From: Ignavibacteria bacterium CG1_02_37_35
GTDB taxonomy: Bacteria; Bacteroidota; Ignavibacteria; Ignavibacteriales; Ignavibacteriaceae
Assembly: GCA_001871325.1 (NCBI GenBank)
Contig: MNVA01000070.1
Coordinates: 1-37,404, forward strand
Length of the DNA: 37,404 nucleotides
Direction of reading: 5' to 3'
Of this stretch, positions 1 through 11,285 are shown piece by piece. Every line of letters begins with the position of its first letter. The first letter of the stretch is position 1. A program made the translations under genes and the position numbers. The notes beneath the pieces are model-generated. The model did no database searches. It was not told the DNA's origin and saw nothing but the letters and a program-made list of their open reading frames with translations.

Positions 1-156
1 CCTCATGCAGGCGCGTGGATTGAAACATGGTCGGTCTCTCTATGGGTTATGCCACCAACGTCGCGCCTCATGCAGGCGCGTGGATTGAAACATGGTCGGT
101 CTCTCTATGGGTTATGCCACCAACGTCGCGCCTCATGCAGGCGCGTGGATTGAAAC
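1..156 (+). CRISPR. Distal end of a type I-C-like CRISPR array: one truncated repeat, two full 32-bp repeats, two 33-bp spacers
   Basis: Repeat GTCGCGCCTCATGCAGGCGCGTGGATTGAAAC at 60-91 and 125-156, partial (26 bp) at 1-26. It has a CGCGCC/GGCGCG stem and a GATTGAAAC 3' end typical of I-C repeats. Spacers at 27-59 and 92-124 are identical. The array is cut by the window start; no cas genes are in the window. Confidence 0.93.
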
Positions 157-274
157 ATGTAGAACTGAATACATCAATATATTTACGATCACCAAACTCC
201 AAACGAGTGGAATCTTGGTCGAAAAAATCCCTTCTCCTCTCTCTTTGGGAGACGTTAGGTGAGGGCATATTTTT

Positions 275-307
275 ATCCCGATTAACTTTTAACCGGGATT
301 TTTTTTA
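275..307 (+). terminator. Rho-independent terminator-like hairpin downstream of the CRISPR array
   Basis: ATCCCG...CGGGAT stem followed by a T-rich tract (TTTTTTTTATTTT). Confidence 0.6.
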
Positions 308-338
308 TTTTATGGGTAAGAATAACTTAAGTTAAGCA

Positions 339-3900
<3,562 letters not shown>

Positions 3901-3902
3901 GC

Positions 3903-4898
3903 ATGAAATATAGAAAACTCGGGAAAACAAATTTATTAGTTTCTGAAATTGGTTTTGGTTCATGGGCAATAGGAGGACCGGTGATGGCGGGAGACGTTCC
4001 TATTGGCTGGGGTCAGGTTGATGATGAAATTTCTAAAAAGGCAATTTTAAAAGCAGCAGAACTTGGGGTGAATTTTTTCGACACTGCGGATTTTTACGGG
4101 TTCGGTCATAGTGAAGAATTGTTTGGAAATGTTTTTGGCGGAAAATGGAATGAACTGCTTCTTGCCACTAAAGTCGGAAACACTTTATCGGATACTGGAT
4201 CAGCAAGTTCAAATTATTCCAAACAATATATTTTAACTGCTTGCGAAAAAAGTTTAAAACGGTTAAAAAAAGATGTGATTGATGTCTATCAGTTACATAG
4301 CGCGCGCATTCAGCATTTGGAACAAGGTGAATGTATTGAAGCCATGGAACAACTGCAAAAAGAAGGCAAAATACGGTATTGGGGTATTTCGCTTAATACG
4401 TTTGAACCGCAGAAGGAGGCAATTTTTTTTATTGAACATAAAATCGGATATACGTTTCAAATTGCTTTCAGCATCATTAATCAGATTGCTTTAGAAGAAG
4501 TTATTCCTTTGGCGGTTGAAAATGAGTATGGCATCATTGCCCGCGTTCCACTCCATTTTGGATTATTAACCGGAAAGTTTTCCAGAGAAAAAGTCTTCGC
4601 CTTAAACGACCACAGAAGTAAAAGATTAAACCCGGAGTTGCTGAATTTATCACTTGATAGACTTGAAAAGGTTTTTGAGTTAGCGGATGCAAGAGGGATT
4701 GAACCTATTGATTTTGCGATGAGTTTTATTTTAAGCCAGAAGGGAATTTCAACAGTAATTCCCGGCATAAGAACCGAACAGCAAGCTGCCGCGAATGTAA
4801 AAGAATTTGCCCCTCTTTCAATTGAAGATGTTGATTTTCTTCATTCCTTCTATTTAAGCGACTTAAAGCAGTTAATGGAAGCGTATAAAAAGGGGTAA
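3903..4898 (+). CDS. Aldo/keto reductase
   Basis: MKYRKLGKTNLLVSEIGFGSWAIGG..., FFDTADFYGFGHSEELFG, VIPGIRTEQQAAANV. Confidence 0.95.
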   Translation: MKYRKLGKTNLLVSEIGFGSWAIGGPVMAGDVPIGWGQVDDEISKKAILKAAELGVNFFDTADFYGFGHSEELFGNVFGGKWNELLLATKVGNTLSDTGSASSNYSKQYILTACEKSLKRLKKDVIDVYQLHSARIQHLEQGECIEAMEQLQKEGKIRYWGISLNTFEPQKEAIFFIEHKIGYTFQIAFSIINQIALEEVIPLAVENEYGIIARVPLHFGLLTGKFSREKVFALNDHRSKRLNPELLNLSLDRLEKVFELADARGIEPIDFAMSFILSQKGISTVIPGIRTEQQAAANVKEFAPLSIEDVDFLHSFYLSDLKQLMEAYKKG

Positions 4899-5002
4899 AA
4901 GAGAAAGTTTACTTATAATCATCCGGCAGGAGGTCGAGAGAGAAGCTAAATAGTTTTACCCGTAAAAAATAGTTTAAAGATTTTAAGAATGATACTTTAA
5001 TT

Positions 5003-5033
5003 TTTGCTAAAATTGTAATGTTTAGTATATTTG
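5003..5033 (+). promoter_or_regulatory. Bacteroidota-type promoter upstream of tRNA-Met
   Basis: TTTG (5003-5006), 19-nt gap, TATATTTG (5026-5033), matching the TTTG-N19-21-TAnnTTTG consensus; 20 nt before the tRNA. Confidence 0.6.
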
Positions 5034-5053
5034 GAAGCCATTTTAACAAGTAT

Positions 5054-5130
5054 GGCGGGGTAGCTCAGTAGGTTAGAGCAATGGAATCATAATCCATGTG
5101 TCGGGGGTTCGAATCCCTCCCCCGCTACCA
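5054..5130 (+). tRNA. tRNA-Met (anticodon CAT), CCA encoded
   Basis: Cloverleaf: GGCGGGG acceptor, GCTC/GAGC D-stem, ATGGA-ATCATAA-TCCAT anticodon arm, TTCGAAT T-loop, ends ACCA. The acceptor starts with a G1:U72 pair. Confidence 0.95.
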
Positions 5131-5151
5131 TTTATACAAAGAAAGGTGTTT

Positions 5152-5463
5152 ATGTATAGTGTTTTAATAGGAATCTCAGTTATTATATCAATTTTATTGA
5201 TTATTATTATTCTGATGCAAGCAAGCAAAGGGTCAGGCTTAGCCGGAACTTTTGGCGGATCAAATGTAGGATCTGTTTTTGGAACAAGAAGAACGGCTGA
5301 CTTTTTAAGCCAATCAACCTGGTGGCTTGCGGGTGTGCTTGTGGTGTTAGCAATAGTTGTAAATCTTTTCTTTCTGCCGTCAGCTAAAAATGATAACACA
5401 AACAGTGTTATTCAACAAGGTGGAAGACAAAACGTTCCAACGAATCCTGCTTTACCGCGATAA
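5152..5463 (+). CDS. secG: Preprotein translocase subunit SecG
   Basis: Two TM helices, LMQASKGSGLAGTFGGSNVGSVFGTRRTADFL. The listed start 5098 lies inside the tRNA; ATG at 5152 follows GAAAGGTG. Confidence 0.93.
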   Translation: MYSVLIGISVIISILLIIIILMQASKGSGLAGTFGGSNVGSVFGTRRTADFLSQSTWWLAGVLVVLAIVVNLFFLPSAKNDNTNSVIQQGGRQNVPTNPALPR

Positions 5464-5465
5464 GA

Positions 5466-6725
5466 TTATCTGCCGGATTCGTAATTGAATCCGGCTAACT
5501 TTTCAATTATTTTGTCTTCAACATCTCTATAATAATTTTGATTTTTTTTTGAGAATTCAAAGATCATACTGATAATGAGATCGTCTCCGTTAGCTAATTT
5601 TAAATAACCGGAAACTGAAGAAGCTCCGTTCAACGTTCCCGTTTTCCCTCTAAAATTAATATCCGAACCTGAATTATTCATCCGATTTCTAAGTGTTCCG
5701 TCTGTGCCAGCAGTACTAAGCGAATTATAGAAAGTATCGAAATACCTGATATCAAAATAAATTTTCTCCAATAATCCGGTAATTGCACCCACCGAGATCT
5801 TGTTGTTCCTTGAGAGACCGGAACCGTCAACTACTTTTGTTCCTTCGGATGGAATATCGTTGTCGTAAAGAAATTTATTTATTGTCTGTGCGGCATAGAA
5901 TGCAGAACCTTCTTTTGCTGAAGAGACTGCGCCCACTATCTTAAAAAGACATTCGGCTAAATAGTTATCACTTGTTTTATTTACAACACTCAGATAATCT
6001 TTCAATTTAATTGCATGAGCAGTTAGTTCGGTTGCAGACTTCGGAGTTTCTCCTTTTTTAAAGTTCCCGCTAACGATAATCGAAGCTGCTTTTAATTTGT
6101 TAAATACAATTTCCGCAATTTTCAGCGGTGGATCTGAAAAGAATTCCGTAACAACCCTATACCTTTTTCTCCGTATCTTTTTTCTCACTTCATATTTATT
6201 TCTGTCGAGTACCAGTGCGCTTACCGGAGGTAGAGAAACAGTTTGCGTTTCATCCTCTATCCAATCTTTTCTAGAATAGACATCATCAAAGAAAGTATCG
6301 TCTCCTACAACATCACCATTTATTTCAGTAATTCCTTTACGTTTTAAATTTTCTATCATTTGGTCAAGGTCATCGCTTCTAAATAATCCATTCCCATAGC
6401 CCTTCAGATAGAGATTTCCATCCAACCTACCCTGATCAATCTTCTTGGCGTCGGTGAAAAATTTGGTTGAGATCGAATAGCCGGGTTCCAATAAGTAAAC
6501 AGCGACAGCAGTTGTAAACAATTTGGTGTTTGAAGCAGGAACGAGGGGGACGCTCGCATTGTAAACGAAGAGCGTGTCCTCTTTCATAGGATTTAAGACC
6601 ACGATACCATACCGTGATTGAGCGGGGACTTTTTGAAGTATTTTTTCAATTTCTGCTTTTATGTTTTGTGAATAGCAAGGGACAACAAGACCGAGTATGA
6701 GCAGAAATAAAATAAGTTTTTTCAT
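5466..6725 (-). CDS. dacB: D-alanyl-D-alanine carboxypeptidase/endopeptidase (PBP4, S13)
   Basis: SNTK (PASNTKLFTTA), SDN (KTSDNYLAE), KTG (RGKTGTLNGASSVSGY) motifs; signal peptide. Confidence 0.93.
   Translation of the reverse strand: MKKLILFLLILGLVVPCYSQNIKAEIEKILQKVPAQSRYGIVVLNPMKEDTLFVYNASVPLVPASNTKLFTTAVAVYLLEPGYSISTKFFTDAKKIDQGRLDGNLYLKGYGNGLFRSDDLDQMIENLKRKGITEINGDVVGDDTFFDDVYSRKDWIEDETQTVSLPPVSALVLDRNKYEVRKKIRRKRYRVVTEFFSDPPLKIAEIVFNKLKAASIIVSGNFKKGETPKSATELTAHAIKLKDYLSVVNKTSDNYLAECLFKIVGAVSSAKEGSAFYAAQTINKFLYDNDIPSEGTKVVDGSGLSRNNKISVGAITGLLEKIYFDIRYFDTFYNSLSTAGTDGTLRNRMNNSGSDINFRGKTGTLNGASSVSGYLKLANGDDLIISMIFEFSKKNQNYYRDVEDKIIEKLAGFNYESGR
5472..5503 (+). terminator. Hairpin at the 3' end of secG, embedded in the 3' coding end of convergent dacB
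   Basis: Perfect 9-bp inverted repeat GCCGGATTC-gtaatt-GAATCCGGC, then TAACTTTTC. Confidence 0.55.
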
Positions 6726-6811
6726 AATTCCATGATTAGAATAAAAGAGAAATAGAGTATATTACAACCCCCAAATTATAAACATATTTTTATTAATTAA
6801 CTAAAATCTTT

Positions 6812-7627
6812 ATGCAAAAATATAAAGCCTACGAAAAATTGGATTTTATTCACTCAGCAGATGCAAGGGTTATAAGAATTCTCTCTGAATATTTAGAACC
6901 CGCCGCCCGCTTTAAAAAATATAATATTTTAGATACGATCGTCTTTTTTGGCTCGGCACGTCTTCGCTCAAAAAAAAATGCCCTGAAGGAATACAATAAA
7001 ATTAAGACTTCAGATCCCAAAACAACTCCTGATTTTGTTCAAAAACTTCGTACAGCGCAGCAGCACGTTGATATGTCAAAATATTATGAGGACGCGGTAG
7101 AGCTTTCTCAAAAAATAACAACGTGGTCTATGAACTTAGGATTAGACAGCAACCGTTTTATCATCAGTACCGGCGGGGGTCCCGGGATTATGGAAGCAGC
7201 GAACAAAGGGGCAAAACTAGCCGGCGGCTACTCTATTGGGCTCAATATTTCTATCCCCTTTGAGCAGTTCGTGAACAAATACGTTACCCCGCAATTAAGT
7301 TTTGAATTTCACTACTTCTTCATGCGGAAGTTTTGGTTCGCTTATTTTAGTAAAGCTCTAATCGTTTATCCAGGTGGGTTCGGGACGATGGATGAATTTT
7401 TTGAGATGATTACTCTTATACAAACAGGGAAAATCAAGAAGAACCTACTGATCATTGTATATGATGAAAAATATTGGAAAAATCTAATTAATTTTGATGC
7501 ACTTGCTGAAAGCGGAATGATAAGTAAAGAGGATCTAAAATTGTTTTCTTTTTGTAATACTCCGCAAGAGGCTTTGGATTGTGTAAAGAAGCATTTTGAA
7601 AAATATTATTTGAAGAAAAAGAGTTGA
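6812..7627 (+). CDS. LOG-family / TIGR00730 Rossmann-fold protein
   Basis: GGGPGIMEAANKGA and PGGFGTMDE motifs. Confidence 0.92.
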   Translation: MQKYKAYEKLDFIHSADARVIRILSEYLEPAARFKKYNILDTIVFFGSARLRSKKNALKEYNKIKTSDPKTTPDFVQKLRTAQQHVDMSKYYEDAVELSQKITTWSMNLGLDSNRFIISTGGGPGIMEAANKGAKLAGGYSIGLNISIPFEQFVNKYVTPQLSFEFHYFFMRKFWFAYFSKALIVYPGGFGTMDEFFEMITLIQTGKIKKNLLIIVYDEKYWKNLINFDALAESGMISKEDLKLFSFCNTPQEALDCVKKHFEKYYLKKKS

Positions 7628-7643
7628 TCAGATGTCTTATAGC

Positions 7644-7680
7644 AAAAAAGCCGCCCCGAAAGAATCGGGGCGGCTTTTTT
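7644..7680. terminator. Bidirectional terminator between convergent LOG and rpsU genes
   Basis: AAAAAAGCCGCCCCGA-AAGAA-TCGGGGCGGCTTTTTT perfect 16-bp stem, A/T tracts on both sides. Confidence 0.95.
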
Positions 7681-7871
7681 TAATCCATAGTATCGTTTCG
7701 TTGAGCTCTGCGGGTAGCTTTAATTCTTTCCAATCGTTTTTTCACCGAAGGTTTTACAAAAAAAGTCCGCTTCTTAAATTCTTTAAGAATGCCTGAGCGT
7801 TCATATTTCTTTTTAAATCTTTTAAGAGCTTTATCAATTGATTCGTTTTCCGAAATAGTAATTCCTACCAA
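7680..7871 (-). CDS. rpsU: 30S ribosomal protein bS21
   Basis: [46 protein letters not shown]. Confidence 0.96.
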   Translation of the reverse strand: MVGITISENESIDKALKRFKKKYERSGILKEFKKRTFFVKPSVKKRLERIKATRRAQRNDTMD

Positions 7872-7898
7872 TTAATTCACCTCAATTCCGGGGTAGTT

Positions 7899-8276
7899 TT
7901 AATGAGTTTCAAGTAATTTTTTAAATCCTAATTTTTGGAATTCAACCGTTATTGAGCCTTTTCCATTCGAAAGTGAGAGTTTGGAAATTACAATTCCGAA
8001 ATCATCCCAGGTTTTGTGGTAAATGGTATCTCCAACGCTAAAAGTTTTTTCGGGAGAATAATCAATTGAATTCTCAAGTATAATTTGATCGATCTTATGT
8101 TTGGAATCTCTAACAATCGAATCAGTTTCGATCAGGAGAATTTGTTTGCACTTTTTGCACTTCGCCCATTCTTTTCCTTCGTGTTCAACGGAAGAAAAAA
8201 CTTCGCCTGTAAGTTCCATTTTTGTAACAGAATTACAAAATTTGCACAATGCTTGAATGTTTTTAACTTTTGCCAT
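7899..8276 (-). CDS. Small zinc-ribbon protein with C-terminal SH3-like (CarD-type?) segment
   Basis: CKFC...CKKC pairs, then FSVGDTIYHKTWDDFGIVIS. Start trimmed to MAKVKN (ATG at 8276) because the upstream extension looks spurious. Confidence 0.65.
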   Translation of the reverse strand: MAKVKNIQALCKFCNSVTKMELTGEVFSSVEHEGKEWAKCKKCKQILLIETDSIVRDSKHKIDQIILENSIDYSPEKTFSVGDTIYHKTWDDFGIVISKLSLSNGKGSITVEFQKLGFKKLLETH

Positions 8277-8503
8277 AAAATCTAACTTTTTTAGTGAGTA
8301 AATATATTGATTTTTCGAAGGATTTGCAAAATTATTATTGTTTTCGACGAGCAGTAAAAGATTTATCCCCTTAAACACGTTAATTCTTGGCAATTGTCTT
8401 GTTTTGTGAACAGAATTTACTCCTGGTTTTCAAATTTTTAACGGTGAGAAAGATGGAAAATAAGAGCTAATTTTTTCTCCGAATTCTAAAGAACTTTCTC
8501 ACG

Positions 8504-9061
8504 CTATATATACCCTTTGTCATCGGCATAGGTATACAGTTTTGAATAGAGCATTTTTCTTGCACGGTGCAGACGGGAACGAACTGTACCCACCGGGCAA
8601 TTAATGAAATCTGCAATTTCGTCATAAGTAAATCCCTCAATATCGCTAAGGATAACAACCGTTCGAAAATCTTCCGGAAGAGTTTGAATTGCTTCGGATA
8701 CTTCATCATCTAACAGGTTGTCAAAAATTTCTCTTTCTAGGTGAGAATCGTCAGTATTTGAAGGTTTGGTGTTTTCGTAAAAATTTTCTATATCTTCGTA
8801 ATCAACTTTGTTTGGTTCTTTTTTCTCTTTCCGGTATGCGTTGATAAAGGTATTTTTAAGAATTCTAAACAACCATGCTTTACAATTTGTTCCCCCTTCA
8901 AATTTATCAAAAAAGCGAAAGGCTCTAAGATAAGTTTCTTGAACAAGGTCGTTGGCATCATCCTCATTTCCCGTCATGCGAATTGCAAAATTTAATAACG
9001 CCGCTCTGTGAGGGATAGCTTCTTTATTAAATTCGTCATAAAACCTGGAGGATTTAATCAT
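8504..9061 (-). CDS. ECF-type sigma-70 family RNA polymerase sigma factor
   Basis: Region 2 (DDANDLVQETYLRAFRFFDKFEGGTNCKAWLFRILKNTFINAYRK) and region 4 (LPEDFRTVVILSDIEGFTYDEIADFINCPVGTVRSRLHRARKML). Confidence 0.95.
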   Translation of the reverse strand: MIKSSRFYDEFNKEAIPHRAALLNFAIRMTGNEDDANDLVQETYLRAFRFFDKFEGGTNCKAWLFRILKNTFINAYRKEKKEPNKVDYEDIENFYENTKPSNTDDSHLEREIFDNLLDDEVSEAIQTLPEDFRTVVILSDIEGFTYDEIADFINCPVGTVRSRLHRARKMLYSKLYTYADDKGYI

Positions 9062-9174
9062 TCTTTAATCGCTGCGATGGCTTGTTTATAAATATTAATG
9101 TTAAGTCTAAAATAAATGAAAATAATTTCGGATAGCAAAAATTTTGAAAAAATCTATTCAGTTTAATCCGGCAC

Positions 9175-10602
9175 TCAATTTTTTAGACGAAGAAGAGATC
9201 CGCCCAAAACAACATATTTGGGGATGTCATTTTTATAAAGATAGAATGCAGACTGCCCGCCAACCTTTAACTGGAAATGAAAATCTCCGGGTTCTACAAA
9301 CTGAAGCTGAAATCTACTCCGGGAAATTCCCTGAAGAGAGTAACTCAATAATTCTTTTTCTACAGGCAAGAATAAAATTCCATTCTCTATAAGTTTTTGA
9401 AAATCAATTTCGTTCAGCTCTTCCTCTGTTTTAATTGTTTGAGTATGGACTTTCCCATCCACCAGACTAAATCCGGTGCAATCCATCTCTTCAATTCCAT
9501 GAAAAATCGAAAGGTCACCGAGATCTTCAATTAAACCTTGTGATTCTCTACCCGATTTCTGCTCAGTTATATTAATAGCGATATCAAGAGAAAAACTCCG
9601 ACCATTTTTTTCTACGCTAACATTTCTTAAAAGAAGATCAAATAGTTGATTATCATTCATGGGAATTGCTTCATACTTATCCCGTGTAATTTTCTCATAA
9701 GATTTCTCTGCAATAGAGTTGAACGCTGACAACATCCCGATGAAATTTATTTTGCGGATAAATTGTTTTTCAACGTCATCTTTCCATCCGCCGGACTCTA
9801 TCAAAATTGTACTCGTTCCTTTTTTTTGAAATGTATCTCCGAAGGCTCGCGGCTCATAGTCATCGGAATATTTTGCAATATGTCCCGGAATAAATTGCTG
9901 TAAAACTTCGGTCATCCTCCCAATAAGTTTTACCGCTCGTTCTCTTTTCTCATTCATTTCTTTTTTATCATTAAATGCCGGGGCTAAGAAAGAAATGGTA
10001 GCCTGCTTATAATTTTTTCCAACCGAATACCTTGTACTTTGATCGTGAAGATTAAAACCGAAATCAGCATCCAGGCTGTCAAAAGTGTTCATTAAAAGAA
10101 TAGCTTCGGGAGTAACCAACCGGCTTGCGTCTCTATTCAAATCAATTTCCAAAATATTTCTTCTTTGAAAAACTTCTGCTCCATCGGGATTAACCATCGG
10201 CAAAAAGTAGAGAGTGGTTTCCCGGAGGATTCGTTCTCTCGACTCATTTAAATAGTCATTAGCCGAAAAAAAGTTGAAGATATCAAACAGCGCCATGGTT
10301 GCGGTTGATTCATCTCCGTGCATCTGGGACCAGAGAAAAATTTTTGTTTTCCCTGTTCCGATTTTTATTAAAAATAATTCCCTTTTTTCTACAGATTCTC
10401 CTAATTTATGCACCACAAATTTCGAGTTATGATGCAACTTTTCGATGAGCGGCAGAATATTCGCGTGCGTTATCCTGCGGGAGTTCAACGACGGTTCGCG
10501 GTAACTTTCGTATGTATTATAAAGGTTTTGTGCAAAAGAGATTTCTTGACTCATGCCAATCACCGGGAATAAGGTTATTAATAAAAAATAGAAAAACTTC
10601 AT
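9175..10602 (-). CDS. M14 family zinc carboxypeptidase, secreted
   Basis: SQMHGDESTATMALFD, FLPMVNPDGAEVFQRRN, EIDLNRDA; signal peptide. Confidence 0.9.
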   Translation of the reverse strand: MKFFYFLLITLFPVIGMSQEISFAQNLYNTYESYREPSLNSRRITHANILPLIEKLHHNSKFVVHKLGESVEKRELFLIKIGTGKTKIFLWSQMHGDESTATMALFDIFNFFSANDYLNESRERILRETTLYFLPMVNPDGAEVFQRRNILEIDLNRDASRLVTPEAILLMNTFDSLDADFGFNLHDQSTRYSVGKNYKQATISFLAPAFNDKKEMNEKRERAVKLIGRMTEVLQQFIPGHIAKYSDDYEPRAFGDTFQKKGTSTILIESGGWKDDVEKQFIRKINFIGMLSAFNSIAEKSYEKITRDKYEAIPMNDNQLFDLLLRNVSVEKNGRSFSLDIAINITEQKSGRESQGLIEDLGDLSIFHGIEEMDCTGFSLVDGKVHTQTIKTEEELNEIDFQKLIENGILFLPVEKELLSYSLQGISRSRFQLQFVEPGDFHFQLKVGGQSAFYLYKNDIPKYVVLGGSLLRLKN

Positions 10603-10660
10603 TTCAAAATTAGCGATTATTGTATATGGAAATTAAGAAAAAAACCGTAGGAATAAGAAA

Positions 10661-11203
10661 ATGAATAAAAGAATAGAACTTGGTCAAACTGCGCCGGATT
10701 TTAGGCTGCCGGATATAAGCGGAAAAAATTACACCATTTCTGATTTTGCCGCCAGTCCTTTGCTGCTCATTATTTTTTCGTGCAACCATTGTCCTTACGT
10801 TCAAGCGTATGAAGAAAGGATAAAAAAACTTCAAAATGATTTTCGCGGAAAAGGACTTCAGATCATAGCGATCAACGCAAACGACGCTGATTTATACGAG
10901 GAAGATTCTTTTGATGAAATGAAAAAGAGGGCAGTAGAGAAACAATTTAATTTCCTCTATTTAAGAGATGAATCGCAGCAAACCGCAAAAGCATTTGGCG
11001 CGGCGTTTACGCCTGAGTTATTCCTTTTCAACGCCGAGCGAAAATTAATTTATACCGGGAAGATTGACGATAACTGGCGTGAACCGGAAAAAGTGCAGAC
11101 AAAATATTTACAAAATGCAATTGAAGAATATCTGCGGGGTGAAGAAATTTCTGTCCCCGAAACTTATGCGATAGGCTGCACGATCAAATGGAAGCCGGGT
11201 TAA
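10661..11203 (+). CDS. Thioredoxin-fold/peroxiredoxin-like protein (AhpC/TSA, redoxin)
   Basis: GQTAPDFRLPDISGKNYTISDF, FSCNHCPYVQAYEERIKKL. Confidence 0.9.
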   Translation: MNKRIELGQTAPDFRLPDISGKNYTISDFAASPLLLIIFSCNHCPYVQAYEERIKKLQNDFRGKGLQIIAINANDADLYEEDSFDEMKKRAVEKQFNFLYLRDESQQTAKAFGAAFTPELFLFNAERKLIYTGKIDDNWREPEKVQTKYLQNAIEEYLRGEEISVPETYAIGCTIKWKPG

Positions 11204-11285
11204 TCGGCAACGCCCATTTGCCACAAGAAAGATTCCATCCTCCGTCCATCTATTTCAAACAAAGGATGGGAGCTCCTAATTTTAT

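Noticed and set aside
187-218. Degenerate fourth CRISPR repeat after the last repeat
   Set aside because: Alignment at plausible spacer distance gives only scattered matches (GTGGA), no convincing repeat.
27-335. ORFs 27..335 (+) and 68..268 (-) over the CRISPR array
   Set aside because: They simply translate CRISPR repeats and spacers.
9144-9392. 82-aa plus-strand ORF
   Set aside because: Antisense to the C-terminus of the M14 carboxypeptidase; no family resemblance.
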